From: a virus | DNA: 50,285 nucleotides | Direction: 5' to 3' (one strand) | IMG/VR virus record: IMGVR_UViG_3300028388_002675 | Span: 1-50,285 of that record | Part shown: in pieces, positions 8,191 through 15,554 of the stretch | Layout: the number at the start of each line of letters is the position of its first letter | How positions within the stretch are numbered: the first letter of the stretch is position 1 | Translations under genes and position numbers: made by a program | The notes under the pieces: model-generated | What the model saw: only the letters and a program-made list of their open reading frames with translations | Database searches by the model: none | What the model was told of the DNA's origin: nothing

Positions 8191-8284
8191 GTATCATATA
8201 AGTCACGAAGATGTAGAAATTTTAAATAAAATAATCAAAGACAATATAGAAACCACTGAAAAAACAAAATTAGCTTTGCTTTAA
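8189..8284 (+). pseudogene. Duplicate of the 3' end of the WYMRG-domain gene
   Basis: A 31-codon remnant reading MYHISHEDVEILNKIIKDNI and ending TEKTKLALL. It corresponds to the last ~35 residues of the domain ending at 7905. The end TKL-L is closer to the usual family ending (TKK/TxLP) than the first copy. There is no upstream coding part, so it is probably a leftover of tandem duplication or of replacement by a related phage. Confidence 0.7.
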
Positions 8285-9547
8285 TAATTCTTTAGCTTTT
8301 TCTTTTCCCTTCTTAAATGCTTGCATTAGCTTTTTATCGCTTTGAATCATCTTGCGAAGTTCTTCTGTGTTTTCGTTTTTAGATTCTTGAATACTATCAG
8401 ATATAGTAAGCGGATCATCGCCAAATACACTAAAATTATCAGGAGTAATATTTTGCAACTTATCAACGCCTTTTGCAAGTCCTTTTATATACCCGGGATC
8501 CATAAACACACCTGTTTCTATTTCTTTTGCAAGAATATCAACAAGGCCAGCTGTATCTAGTAATTCTAATACCAGTTGAGTTCCGCCATACGCAACAGCC
8601 CCGCCTATAATAATTGCAACTATCCAACCTGCAGGTCCGGTTCCTAATAAAGCAATTAACCCACCTATAACCGCTGGGGCTGATGCTGCTGCGGCGGCAG
8701 CCACAGCAGGAGCTTTAATTGCAGCATATGATCCAAGAACCGCAGGTAAAACTCCTGCTGAAGCGTTTACACATACTCTAGCCATCTCATAAGAAATTTC
8801 TTTAGCAGCTTGTTTAGTCTCTTTACTCCAAGAATCTTGGCTAATACGTACATTTCTTGCTATTTGATCTTCAAAGTCAGCAGTGGCAATTCTGTTGAAT
8901 CGATCTAATTCATCTTCAAAATCTGCAATTGAAACTCCTAGCGAAATTAAAGCACCTGCGGGTCCACTTAAAATTTTTGTACTAAACAGATTACGTAAGA
9001 TACTTAAACCTTGTTTTAAAAAAGATTTGTTTTTTGTCTTAGATTTAGGATTCCTGTCTCTTTTTTGCACCGGTTCTTCTTGATCAGGAATTGGTCTGTT
9101 AAAAGGATCATATGGGTCGAACGGGCTTAACAATGCTCTTGACGTAGCTCTTGATATCTTGTTGCTAAAGGGGTCTTTTTTTAGTCCAGTTTTACCACCT
9201 ATTCTATCAGTAGGATCAACCTTAAGTTTAGGTGCTTTACCACTTGGAGCAGGACTGTATTTAGGACCTAGTCTTGGTTCAACTTTCATTTGCGGTCTAT
9301 GATTTATGTTGTAATTTCTTGCTACTTTTTCAAGAGCTTCACGACTAGTATCGCTTACAGTTTTTACATTTCCATTGGGAAATGTTATGCGCATTCTTCC
9401 GTTTTTAGTTTGCTGAAATTTCATACCCTCGAAAGGTGTTCCTGCCCTGCCAGTTGCAGTAGCAGTCTTTTTATCAACAGGATTTATAAGGTTTTTGATT
9501 TTATCAAAAACACCTTCATTAATTTCAACAACTTCAAAGACTTTCAT
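8270..9547 (-). CDS. Membrane-type virion-associated protein, unknown function
   Basis: About 425 residues, beginning MKVFEVVEINEGVFDKIKNL. I chose the ATG at 9547 because a GGAG lies five bases before it; the ATG at 9565 has no such site. Residues ~25-190 are basic and Pro/Gly-rich. Residues ~255-325 contain strongly hydrophobic Ala/Gly segments (AVAAAAAASAPAVIGGLIAL, then GTGPAGWIVAIIIGGAVAYGG), consistent with two membrane-spanning or membrane-active helices. A charged C-terminus ends in a Lys-rich tail. Proteins starting MKxFE-x(4)-EG and having a hydrophobic centre occur in marine T4-like phages, probably as internal or injected virion proteins, which is inference. The C-terminal part is duplicated at 7885-8190. 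Confidence 0.65.
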   Translation of the reverse strand: MKVFEVVEINEGVFDKIKNLINPVDKKTATATGRAGTPFEGMKFQQTKNGRMRITFPNGNVKTVSDTSREALEKVARNYNINHRPQMKVEPRLGPKYSPAPSGKAPKLKVDPTDRIGGKTGLKKDPFSNKISRATSRALLSPFDPYDPFNRPIPDQEEPVQKRDRNPKSKTKNKSFLKQGLSILRNLFSTKILSGPAGALISLGVSIADFEDELDRFNRIATADFEDQIARNVRISQDSWSKETKQAAKEISYEMARVCVNASAGVLPAVLGSYAAIKAPAVAAAAAASAPAVIGGLIALLGTGPAGWIVAIIIGGAVAYGGTQLVLELLDTAGLVDILAKEIETGVFMDPGYIKGLAKGVDKLQNITPDNFSVFGDDPLTISDSIQESKNENTEELRKMIQSDKKLMQAFKKGKEKAKELLKQS

Positions 9548-9573
9548 GTTAACTCCATACTCCATAGTATTTA

Positions 9574-9582
9574 CTATTTATG
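9574..9582 (-). promoter_or_regulatory. Candidate late element CATAAATAG
   Basis: The minus strand reads ACATAAATAGTAAATAC some 27-35 bases upstream of ATG 9547. ATAAATA matches the late core, suggesting late expression of the membrane-type protein. Confidence 0.5.
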
Positions 9583-9599
9583 TCTCAACTTCGTTGATC

Positions 9600-9936
9600 C
9601 AAGTTTTCGCTATCGCTCAAACTTTTTTGTTTTAACTGAACGAAGTGAAGTTTTAATTTCATGTAGATTGTTTCAGTCAGACGGAACCTGTTACGGTCCC
9701 ATCTAATCTCAAAAATAGCTTCATGTGAGTTCGCCACCAGCCGAGACTTGGAAGTGCTACCTCTCGCTTCGTTCCTATTGCTAAAGAGTTTTTGTGTGTA
9801 ATTTGCAGTTTTTCGACAGCCAACAATCAGTCTACATCAATCAAACATCCTACTACCGGATGCTGCTCAATGTGTTACGTGTGCTCCTATACGGTAGCTT
9901 TTTCCACAGCGGTATTTTCAAACTGGCCCGCCAACC
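9600..9936 (-). ncRNA. Gene-free, hairpin-rich stretch; candidate structured RNA
   Basis: No convincing gene lies between 9566 and 9936. An open frame without a start codon runs through part of it. The stretch looks richer in GC than its neighbours and holds several inverted repeats. On the minus strand these are a 9-bp stem GATGGGACC/GGTTCCGTC with a six-base loop (9680-9703), CATCC/GGATG (9846-9862), CCAAC/GTTGG over the end of the GIY-YIG gene (9931-9947), and a long-range ACTTCGTT/AACGAAGT pair (9588-9646). Transcription would come from the minus strand. I do not recognise the family; it could be a structured RNA, a decayed gene or a terminator complex. Confidence 0.35.
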
Positions 9937-10327
9937 TTATGTGTTGGATTGTTTTGCCTTGATGCTATGTTCTAGCAATGCCTGTTTGAGTTTGTCTGAT
10001 CCGCCTACTCTAACATTAATGATACCGTTGTAGTATTCATCTGTTTCAAGTACTCTGCGATCAAACTGTTCTCTTGCCTCTATGTAGCTCATCTCTGCGC
10101 GAGACTTGCATAGGTATAGTATTTCTCTTGTGAAGTTTTCTGGGCCTAGTGCAGTGACGTCAGCGTTGATTCTTTTTGCCTTTGAGAGGTGGTTTGGTAG
10201 TTTTAAATTTGGCTAATTTTTTGCCTATATACTTTTGCCCAGTAGTGAGATTAGTGATAAGATAAACAAAGCCTTCATACTCTTCTGGTATTGTGTCAAT
10301 TGCCTTTCCATCATAAGTCCACTGCAT
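9937..10327 (-). pseudogene. GIY-YIG domain protein, frame-broken
   Basis: The first segment starts at ATG 10327 and reads GFVYLITNLTTGQKYIGKK, the GIY-YIG nuclease signature (VY...YIG), then stops at 10160. The second segment, in another frame, reads NADVTALGPENFTREILYLC, then SYIEAREQFDR and DEYYNGIINVRVGG, stopping at 9937. These are the two halves of a small GIY-YIG protein found in T4-like marine phages. The piece that normally carries a W-x-x-YYGS-like linker is missing, and the frame changes at about 10160-10172. The catalytic core is therefore probably inactive if the sequence is correct. Such proteins act as homing or repair-type endonucleases; the neighbouring gp46 also carries a homing system. 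Confidence 0.75.
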
Positions 10328-10350
10328 GAACTTACTTACCGATGTCTACT

Positions 10351-10548
10351 TTAATTGTCGTCTGTTTTGGTTTGATGCTTTTCGTGTATTTCTTCCATGC
10401 GAGACTTTGCAAGTTCTCTAATTTTCCTTAACCAGCGCCTTGCTTCTCTGTGTGTACGCACACTATTACGAGCCTCAAATTTTTCGTTTGCCTTAAAATA
10501 AGCCATATATGCCTTTGTTAATTGATCATGTGTATCGTCGTCTATCAT
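10351..10548 (-). CDS. Conserved small charged protein downstream of gp46
   Basis: A 65-aa, highly charged, mostly helical protein (LTKAYMAYFKANEKFEARNS, then RRWLRKIRELAKSRMEEIHE). No cysteine cluster, membrane segment or known catalytic motif is seen. Its ATG overlaps the stop of gp46 (TAATG), so it is translationally coupled to the recombination nuclease operon. Small proteins of this type are common after gp46 in marine T4-like phages. Function unknown. Confidence 0.7.
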   Translation of the reverse strand: MIDDDTHDQLTKAYMAYFKANEKFEARNSVRTHREARRWLRKIRELAKSRMEEIHEKHQTKTDDN

Positions 10549-12438
10549 TACTCTACAATGTCTATGTCATTTGCGTATGACGTAAAGCCATTCTCCTTTA
10601 TAACTTTCATTACATGATTAACTCTGCCTACTAATTCGTCTTTGTGCGAAATTAGGAACACATTTTTATCACGTTCTCTGCCCATTTTCTTAAGAACACT
10701 TAATGAATTCTCAACACCTGCTGTATCCATGCCACTATCAATTAGCTCGTCAATAAACAACAGATTGATATTTTGATACAAACTCTCCCAAACATCACGG
10801 AATGCAAAGCTCATACCTAGTATAAGTCTATTACGCTCACCTCTTGACAAGTTATCAAAGTCTAGATCCTGACCTAGCTGTGTAATTTCAACGTTTAGAT
10901 CATTTTGAAACACAACTTGATGCGGTAAACCTAAACGATCAAGATAATATGTAAGTCTGTTGTTTAGATATGCAAGATTTTGATCAATAATTTTCTTACG
11001 GATAAAACTATCCTTATTTGTAAGAAGTTTAAGCAAGAATTCTTGATGTTCTTTAAAACTTGTAAGATCATTTACAGGCATCCAATCAATGTCTTGTAAT
11101 GCTGTGTTTGTTAGATCATCAATTTGTTCTTGATACGGATCTGCTTCTGTTTGCTTTGTTTCTAATGCTTGTTTTAAACTGTCAACGTTCTGTCTATGCT
11201 CGTAAGCTTCCTTGGCAGTTTCGTAAAACGTGTTAGGACGTCCGTTGATATTGCCAATTTCTTCCAGTCCTGCAAGCACATCTTTTAATTTTCCGCTAAC
11301 TTCGGTTTGATATGCTATTGCATCGTTTAATTCTTTAGTTTTTCTAGACAAAATTTCTTCTTTTTTGTCTGCGTGAAGCTCTTGTCCGCAAGTATAACAT
11401 GTAGCATCGTCGAGATTTGCGATGTCTTTTTCTGCTTTTTCAACACTTTTATCAGCACGTAATAGTGCAGAGTCTAGTGTACTTTTTTCTTTATTAAGAG
11501 CCAAAATAGCATTGTTCATTTCTGTCCAATTTGCTAATTTTTCGTGTGATTCTAACTCGGCATCTAATACTTTCTTTAATTTTTTCATTAGCTGTTTGAA
11601 TAGCATTTATCTTTGCTGTTTCTTCTGTAATAGCTTCTTTAGTCACACGAACTTGCTCTTTAAGTGCTTCGGCCTTTTCAGTAAGAATAGTAATACCTAG
11701 CAATTGTTCAATAATTGCACGTTGATCATTTGCCCGCATACTTAAGAACGGTTCGGTGTAGGTATTAAGTGCAACAATATGCTTAAACATATCGTGACTC
11801 ATGTTCAGTAAGTCATTAATAAATTCTTGTGTTTTGCGACTATCACCTTGCGATTCGTCGATCATTTCTTGTTCTTGATCGTTGATATAAAACTTGAGAA
11901 TGTTAGGCGAACGTCCTCTTTCAATGCGATAATCCTGTCCATCCTTTTCAAAATGCAAAGTGACTAACATGCCTTTGCTATTTGTCTTATTAATAAGATT
12001 ATTGCGTTTGATGTTAGTTAGTGCTGTACCATAGAGTGCGTAAGACAGAGCATTGATTATTGTAGTATTGTGAGAAAGAATTCCGTTAGTATAAAATCTA
12101 TGATCAGGATGATCTACAGTGAGATCAAACATGTTTTCTTCTATATCTGTTTTTGAGACTTTTGTAACTAAATCAGATCCGTTTTCTGTTATTATTTCTG
12201 TTTGGTTTTCGACAAGGTCTTTCGTAAAAATCTCGTTAAAATTTTTGTCAAACAAAATATGAGTATCTGCACAGTCTAACGACAATCCAGAAGCAGTTTT
12301 GATTTTCCATAGAGTGTATGGCACAGTTTTGTGGATAGAAGAAACAGGCTGCCAGCCACTATCTGTCTCTATTTCTAAATTAGACAGGTGAACGCTGTTA
12401 ATAAATTTTCTTTCTATTGTGTTAGAAATTGTATGCAT
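10548..12438 (-). CDS. 46: gp46 recombination endonuclease ATPase, C-terminal part with Int-C; one frameshift
   Basis: The ORF starts at ATG 12438 with a 124-residue intein C-part, ending NGILSHN at 12067, then the gp46 extein TTIINALSYALYGTALTNI. An AGGAAG lies ten bases before the ATG. The rest is an SbcC/Rad50-like ATPase: a coiled coil, a zinc hook CYTC, the ABC signature LSRGERNRL and Walker B LLFIDELIDSG. gp46 works with gp47 in end resection, recombination and host DNA degradation. The reading frame changes in an A6 run (11580-11585, minus strand). Removing one A joins ETAKINAIQTANEK to LKKVLDAELESHEKL in one frame, so a homopolymer error or a real indel is likely. Two parts: 12438 to ~11580, and ~11600 to 10548. 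Confidence 0.9.
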
Positions 12439-13599
12439 TTAGTTAAAACTTCCTCTTTGTTTTCTTTAAAGTCACTTTCCCAGATAATTAAAACTTCGTA
12501 GCTTTGATCTTGTGCAAATTGTATTTTGTCTTGGTCGGCTTTCCACTTATCGGATGCTTTTAGTTTAGTTCTTGGATTAACGAAGTTGGACGAATATTTT
12601 TTTGGATTAGCATGCCAAAAGTCGCCGTGATATTCAATTATTTTATTGCCAGCAGATATATCATAAATGTATTGTTTTTTGTTAGAGTCAGAAAGTGTAA
12701 GCTGATGAATAACTTCTAATTTTGGATTAGATTTTTTAACTTCTGATAAAATTTCTTTTTCGGCTTTAGAAACAGTTATTCCTTTTGTTAATTTTAACCT
12801 GTTAATTCTTGCTATTTCTTCTGCCGGTTTAGATTTTAATATCTCTTGCCATTTGTCCTGTCGTTCTTGCCAAACTTTTAATCCTTTTTCTTCTCCGTAT
12901 TTTTCTATACAAATTTCTTTAGAAAAATGTTTTTGTGACTCAGAGACTAATTTTTTAGCTTCTTCCTCAGAATAACCTCTTGCAGTAAAATATTCAGATC
13001 TCCTTTTAGATGTTATATTTCTAACATTAGACGATGCTGATTTCTTTGCACCTTTTTTGTTATTGGAGTTTTTTGTTTCTTCTGCTAATTCGATAGAGTC
13101 GCTTTCGCTGTAACCCTTTTTAATCCAGTATTCCTTTTTAATAGGGCGTCGACTATTCCTTTCAAAATCTGCTTCTTCTACAGTGTAATATGTGTTTGTG
13201 GCAGGATTGATTCTCTCAATCCAAAAATCTCTGCTATAAACACTTTTACAGTTTTTTTGTTTGTTTTCTTTCGACTTTATATAAGCTTCTTCCTCGCTCC
13301 AGCCGCGTAAAATCCAGTATTGTTTTGTATGGCGAGCGTGTTTAGAAAACAAATCTAACTTATCTCTAATATATTTTTCAATATCTTTTTTACTAGTAAT
13401 ATTTGCAGATAGCACGTCATTGAGAATTGTTTCTCTAATATCAGGTTTTAGGTTTTTAATAACATTGTCCATAATGTAAATGCAATTATCCTTTGGACTG
13501 TTGTTCCATCGCGGCATTGTATAACTCTCCTACTGTTGTTTCGTAAATTTCACCTGTTACAGTATCCCTTACTTTTACTACAGTATTTATACAAACACA
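12067..13599 (-). mobile_element. Split intein with free-standing homing endonuclease in gp46 Walker A
   Basis: Int-N begins with Cys at 13599 (CVCINTVVKVRDTVTGEIYE) and ends after 37 residues at the TAA 13488-13486. Int-C (124 residues, 12438-12067) contains a block-B-like DCADTHILF, a block-F-like LTVDHPDHRFYTNGI and the C-terminal HN. The extein reads NGTGK before and TTIINA after, so the insertion sits inside the P-loop and the +1 residue is Thr. Between the halves lies a separate Vsr-like endonuclease ORF. All three ORFs have their own starts and stops. The P-loop is rebuilt only if the halves splice in trans. The arrangement matches the fractured genes described from ocean metagenomes. 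Confidence 0.88.
12414..13517 (-). CDS. Homing endonuclease, Vsr-like (free-standing, between intein halves)
   Basis: A 367-aa protein. Three DNA-binding-like repeats lie near residues 67-88 (YWILRGWSEEEAYIKSKEN), 130-150 (YWIKKGYSESDSIELAEE) and 176-197 (YFTARGYSEEEAKKLVSES). A CIEKYGEEKGLKVWQERQ block follows (203-220). The C-terminal nuclease region has YDIS (285), IIEYHGDFWHANP (293-305), a W-x(2)-D-x(2)-K helix and YEVLIIWESDF (341-351). This is the order of very-short-patch-repair-like (EDxHD) homing nucleases. I chose ATG 13517 because an AGGAG lies nine bases before it, inside the Int-N coding sequence. The gene overlaps Int-N by 32 bases and Int-C by 25, in a different frame from both. 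Confidence 0.88.
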   Translation of the reverse strand: MPRWNNSPKDNCIYIMDNVIKNLKPDIRETILNDVLSANITSKKDIEKYIRDKLDLFSKHARHTKQYWILRGWSEEEAYIKSKENKQKNCKSVYSRDFWIERINPATNTYYTVEEADFERNSRRPIKKEYWIKKGYSESDSIELAEETKNSNNKKGAKKSASSNVRNITSKRRSEYFTARGYSEEEAKKLVSESQKHFSKEICIEKYGEEKGLKVWQERQDKWQEILKSKPAEEIARINRLKLTKGITVSKAEKEILSEVKKSNPKLEVIHQLTLSDSNKKQYIYDISAGNKIIEYHGDFWHANPKKYSSNFVNPRTKLKASDKWKADQDKIQFAQDQSYEVLIIWESDFKENKEEVLTKCIQFLTQ

Positions 13600-13755
13600 C
13601 TTGCCTGTTCCATTACGCGAGCCACTATCGTCGCCGCCTTGATCTAGATTTTCTCCTAGCACAAGTGTTAATTGTTCTCTGTTAAAGTCAACAGCTTGGG
13701 TTTGATTGCCCACGCTCATAAAATTCTTGACTGTAAGATCCTTAATTTTTATCAT
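13486..13755 (-). CDS. 46: gp46 N-terminal part fused to Int-N (split intein)
   Basis: An 89-aa ORF. Residues 1-52 are the N-terminus of gp46 (IKIKDLTVKNFMSVGNQTQA, then LVLGEN, then GSRNGTGK), i.e. the start of the ABC ATPase up to the Walker A lysine. Residues 53-89 are the intein N-part, beginning with the nucleophile Cys and carrying a block-A-like CINTVVKVRDTVTGE. It ends at TAA 13486. The ATG overlaps the stop of gp47 (ATGA). Without trans-splicing to the product starting at 12438, no complete P-loop can form. A 37-residue Int-N is shorter than the ~90-110 residues of common split inteins. Confidence 0.9.
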   Translation of the reverse strand: MIKIKDLTVKNFMSVGNQTQAVDFNREQLTLVLGENLDQGGDDSGSRNGTGKCVCINTVVKVRDTVTGEIYETTVGELYNAAMEQQSKG

Positions 13756-14762
13756 AGCTCGTTATAAATGTCCAAAAGTGTTTTCTTGTCGTAACTATCG
13801 GTGTCAAGTGCAGAAATTTCTCCAGCAACAATTTGATCTACACTTTCAAATTGTTGAATATCAAGTTCAGTTGAAATTTCTTCCATTTGTTTTTGTGGAA
13901 TAAGACTTATCTCTCTACAATTGTATTGTCTAATAAATGTCTCTTTGATAAATTGTGCTTCTTCGTATGAGATAGGCTTGTCAATAGTGACACGTAGATA
14001 CATTTTAGGTTTTATAATACTTTCGATATTATCCAGTAAATTGCTTAATGTCACGGTTCTGTATTTAGGACAATTTGGCCAGTTAATATATTCGGGCTCT
14101 TTATTATTTTCACGGTCGAGTATCATCATACCTCGCTCGTCATCGCCTGCATCTGCGTAATTATGTGGAAATGCATTACCGATATAGTGAATTTTGCCTT
14201 GTTTTTGTCGCTTGTGAAAGTGTCCACTAAACACATAGTCTTGATTTTTGAAATGCTCTGCTTTTAAATCACCATGATCTGGCATCTGTACCATAGCATT
14301 CATGTAAAAGCTCGGAAGTTCAAAATGTCCAAACATATATTTGGCTTTGATTTTTTCGATCTTTTTCCATTCATCACCTACTAACCACGGAACGAGACAC
14401 ACATTGTCGTCTTCATAGATCTCGTCTACAAATGTAATGCCCGGAATATATCTAGCAAATGCTGTTGAGTTTACATCACGTTTGTCTTTGTAATATAGGT
14501 CATGATTGCCATCGAAGAAGTAAAACTTTTCAAAACCAGCTCCTAGCTTTTCCATGCTACGGATAGTTGCATCCATAGTTGTAAGGTTAAGACTGTTTCG
14601 ATTATGATGCCAATCACCGCAGAAAATACCTGTTTCACAACCGTTGGCTTTTGCAGTTTCGATAAACCAATCTACAAACTCTTCGCAATCGTCGTTGTGT
14701 ACTTTGCTATTGCCTTTTAGTCCAAAATGGATGTCTGTAAACACCGCTGCTTTTTTAAACAA
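13752..14762 (-). CDS. 47: Recombination endonuclease subunit gp47 (Mre11/SbcD-like)
   Basis: A calcineurin-like metallophosphoesterase of about 336 residues. The metal-binding motifs appear in order: FTDIHFG (D-x-H), GDWHHN, FFDGNHD and GHFH. It is the nuclease partner of gp46. I prefer the TTG start at 14762 (FKKAAVFTDIHFG) because AGAGGAA lies six bases before it; upstream residues in the longer frame overlap the promoter and look unlike the family. A sigma70-type promoter lies just upstream at 14790-14818. The gene overlaps gp46 by four bases, giving a gp47-gp46 operon. Confidence 0.93.
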   Translation of the reverse strand: MFKKAAVFTDIHFGLKGNSKVHNDDCEEFVDWFIETAKANGCETGIFCGDWHHNRNSLNLTTMDATIRSMEKLGAGFEKFYFFDGNHDLYYKDKRDVNSTAFARYIPGITFVDEIYEDDNVCLVPWLVGDEWKKIEKIKAKYMFGHFELPSFYMNAMVQMPDHGDLKAEHFKNQDYVFSGHFHKRQKQGKIHYIGNAFPHNYADAGDDERGMMILDRENNKEPEYINWPNCPKYRTVTLSNLLDNIESIIKPKMYLRVTIDKPISYEEAQFIKETFIRQYNCREISLIPQKQMEEISTELDIQQFESVDQIVAGEISALDTDSYDKKTLLDIYNEL

Positions 14763-14789
14763 ATTTAAATTCCTCTTATATGCTGTTGT

Positions 14790-14818
14790 ATAATAACAGT
14801 TTTTTTGACACCTGTCAA
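14790..14818 (-). promoter_or_regulatory. Sigma70-type promoter for gp47-gp46
   Basis: The minus strand reads TTGACA (14818-14813), a 17-base spacer, then TATTAT (14795-14790), one mismatch from consensus. The -35 box is one arm of the inverted repeat TTGACA-CC-TGTCAA (plus strand 14805-14818), which could be a regulator site. It overlaps the 3' end of gp55. Confidence 0.7.
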
Positions 14819-15533
14819 CTATTTTTTTCCCTAGATTCGTTTTCGCGTTTTTGTGCTGCTTCCCATTCACCTGCATGTTGTCTAGTATAACTAGGATTTA
14901 ATCCGTTTTGTTCGAGTATGTCGTCTCTAATGTTTTGATTACGTTTTTCAATATTAATAACTCTTACAAATGAGTTTGTCACAGCAGCAGTATAATATGC
15001 AAATGGGTTTTGTGATTTTGATTCATCGAACTGTAGTCCGATTTGTGCTAGTTGTAAAATAGCTTGTCCTCGCATTTCATCATTGTATGTGTAACCACGA
15101 ACGTTGCCTCGAGTAGCGTAACGATCGCATAGTTTCATCCACATAAGAGCAAGCTTGTCAGTTGCCTTTCCGTGATCTTTTGAAAAATAGCCGTTATCCA
15201 TGCCACCTATCCAATGACTTTTCCCTACACAAATTAATTCATCATCGTCGTTAAATTTATAATGTTGGAAAGGAGGAAAGTTAAGTTTAATTTTAGTGTC
15301 TGCTACAGTTTTAGGATTTTTCTTACGACCCGGTTCTTCAGGAATATGATCAAATGTCATAATTCGAAAAATAAGTTCGTTTTTCTCCATTTTTCTATAG
15401 TCTATTTCGCAGTCTGCTTGTTTTACTTTTTCTCCTGCTAATTTCCTATGTTCAAAATCTTCGTTCTGTAATCTTTTTGCTTTATTATTTCCTTTAATAT
15501 GTCTTTATTATTTAAATAATTCGTTTTCCTCAT
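14815..15533 (-). CDS. 55: Late transcription sigma factor gp55, frame-broken near N-terminus
   Basis: gp55 is the sigma-like factor that directs host RNA polymerase to TATAAATA late promoters. The N-terminus starts at ATG 15533 with GGAG five bases upstream and reads MRKTNYLNNKDILKEI, matching T4 NYVNNKELLQAI. That frame stops at 15438. The rest is in another frame from about 15480: AKRLQNEDFEHRKLAGEK, IFRIMTFDHIPEEPGRKK, CVGKSHWIGGMDNGYF, then the sigma-2-like GYTYNDEMRGQAILQLAQI and SQNPFAYYTAAVTNSFVRVI. Residues between the two parts, present in relatives, are missing and the frame changes at ~15480-15500. ATG 15390 would give a 191-aa product without the N-terminal domain. Confidence 0.88.
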
Positions 15534-15554
15534 AATCACTCCAATGTTTATGTT

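Larger units (their letters stand above)
7790..8545. repeat. Diverged tandem duplication, period about 380 bp
   Basis: The 3' end of the WYMRG domain (plus strand) and the overlapping 3' end of a minus-strand gene are both present twice in tandem. Plus-strand copies end EDIEIFTRIIKDNIEATKES (7905) and EDVEILNKIIKDNIETTEKT (8284). Minus-strand copies share GLAAGVD/GLAKGVD, DPWFGGDP/GDDPLT, MQESS/IQES and a terminal Lys-rich tail. The joint is near 8190. The copies are clearly divergent, so the duplication is old or came from a related phage. Outer limits are approximate. Confidence 0.75.

Noticed and set aside
9290-9706. Plus-strand ORF of 138 codons
   Set aside because: Mostly antisense to the start of the 8270-9547 gene, then runs into the hairpin-rich gap. 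No ribosome binding site, biased composition.
9607-9850. Minus-strand open frame containing NRNEARGSTSKSRLVANSHE
   Set aside because: It has no start codon or ribosome binding site in the first two thirds and covers several strong hairpins, so I treated the region as a candidate RNA instead.
9600-9936. Group I intron as explanation of the RNA-like stretch
   Set aside because: I could not find the P, Q, R, S conserved elements or an interrupted flanking gene, so intron identity is unsupported.
9794-10033. Plus-strand ORF of 79 codons
   Set aside because: Antisense to the GIY-YIG gene end and the gene-free stretch. No supporting signal.
12067-13599. A simple frameshifted cis intein instead of a split one
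   Set aside because: The nuclease overlaps both halves in different frames and all three ORFs have their own starts. Block B lies after the nuclease. An error-based origin would need several indels. It remains testable by reads.
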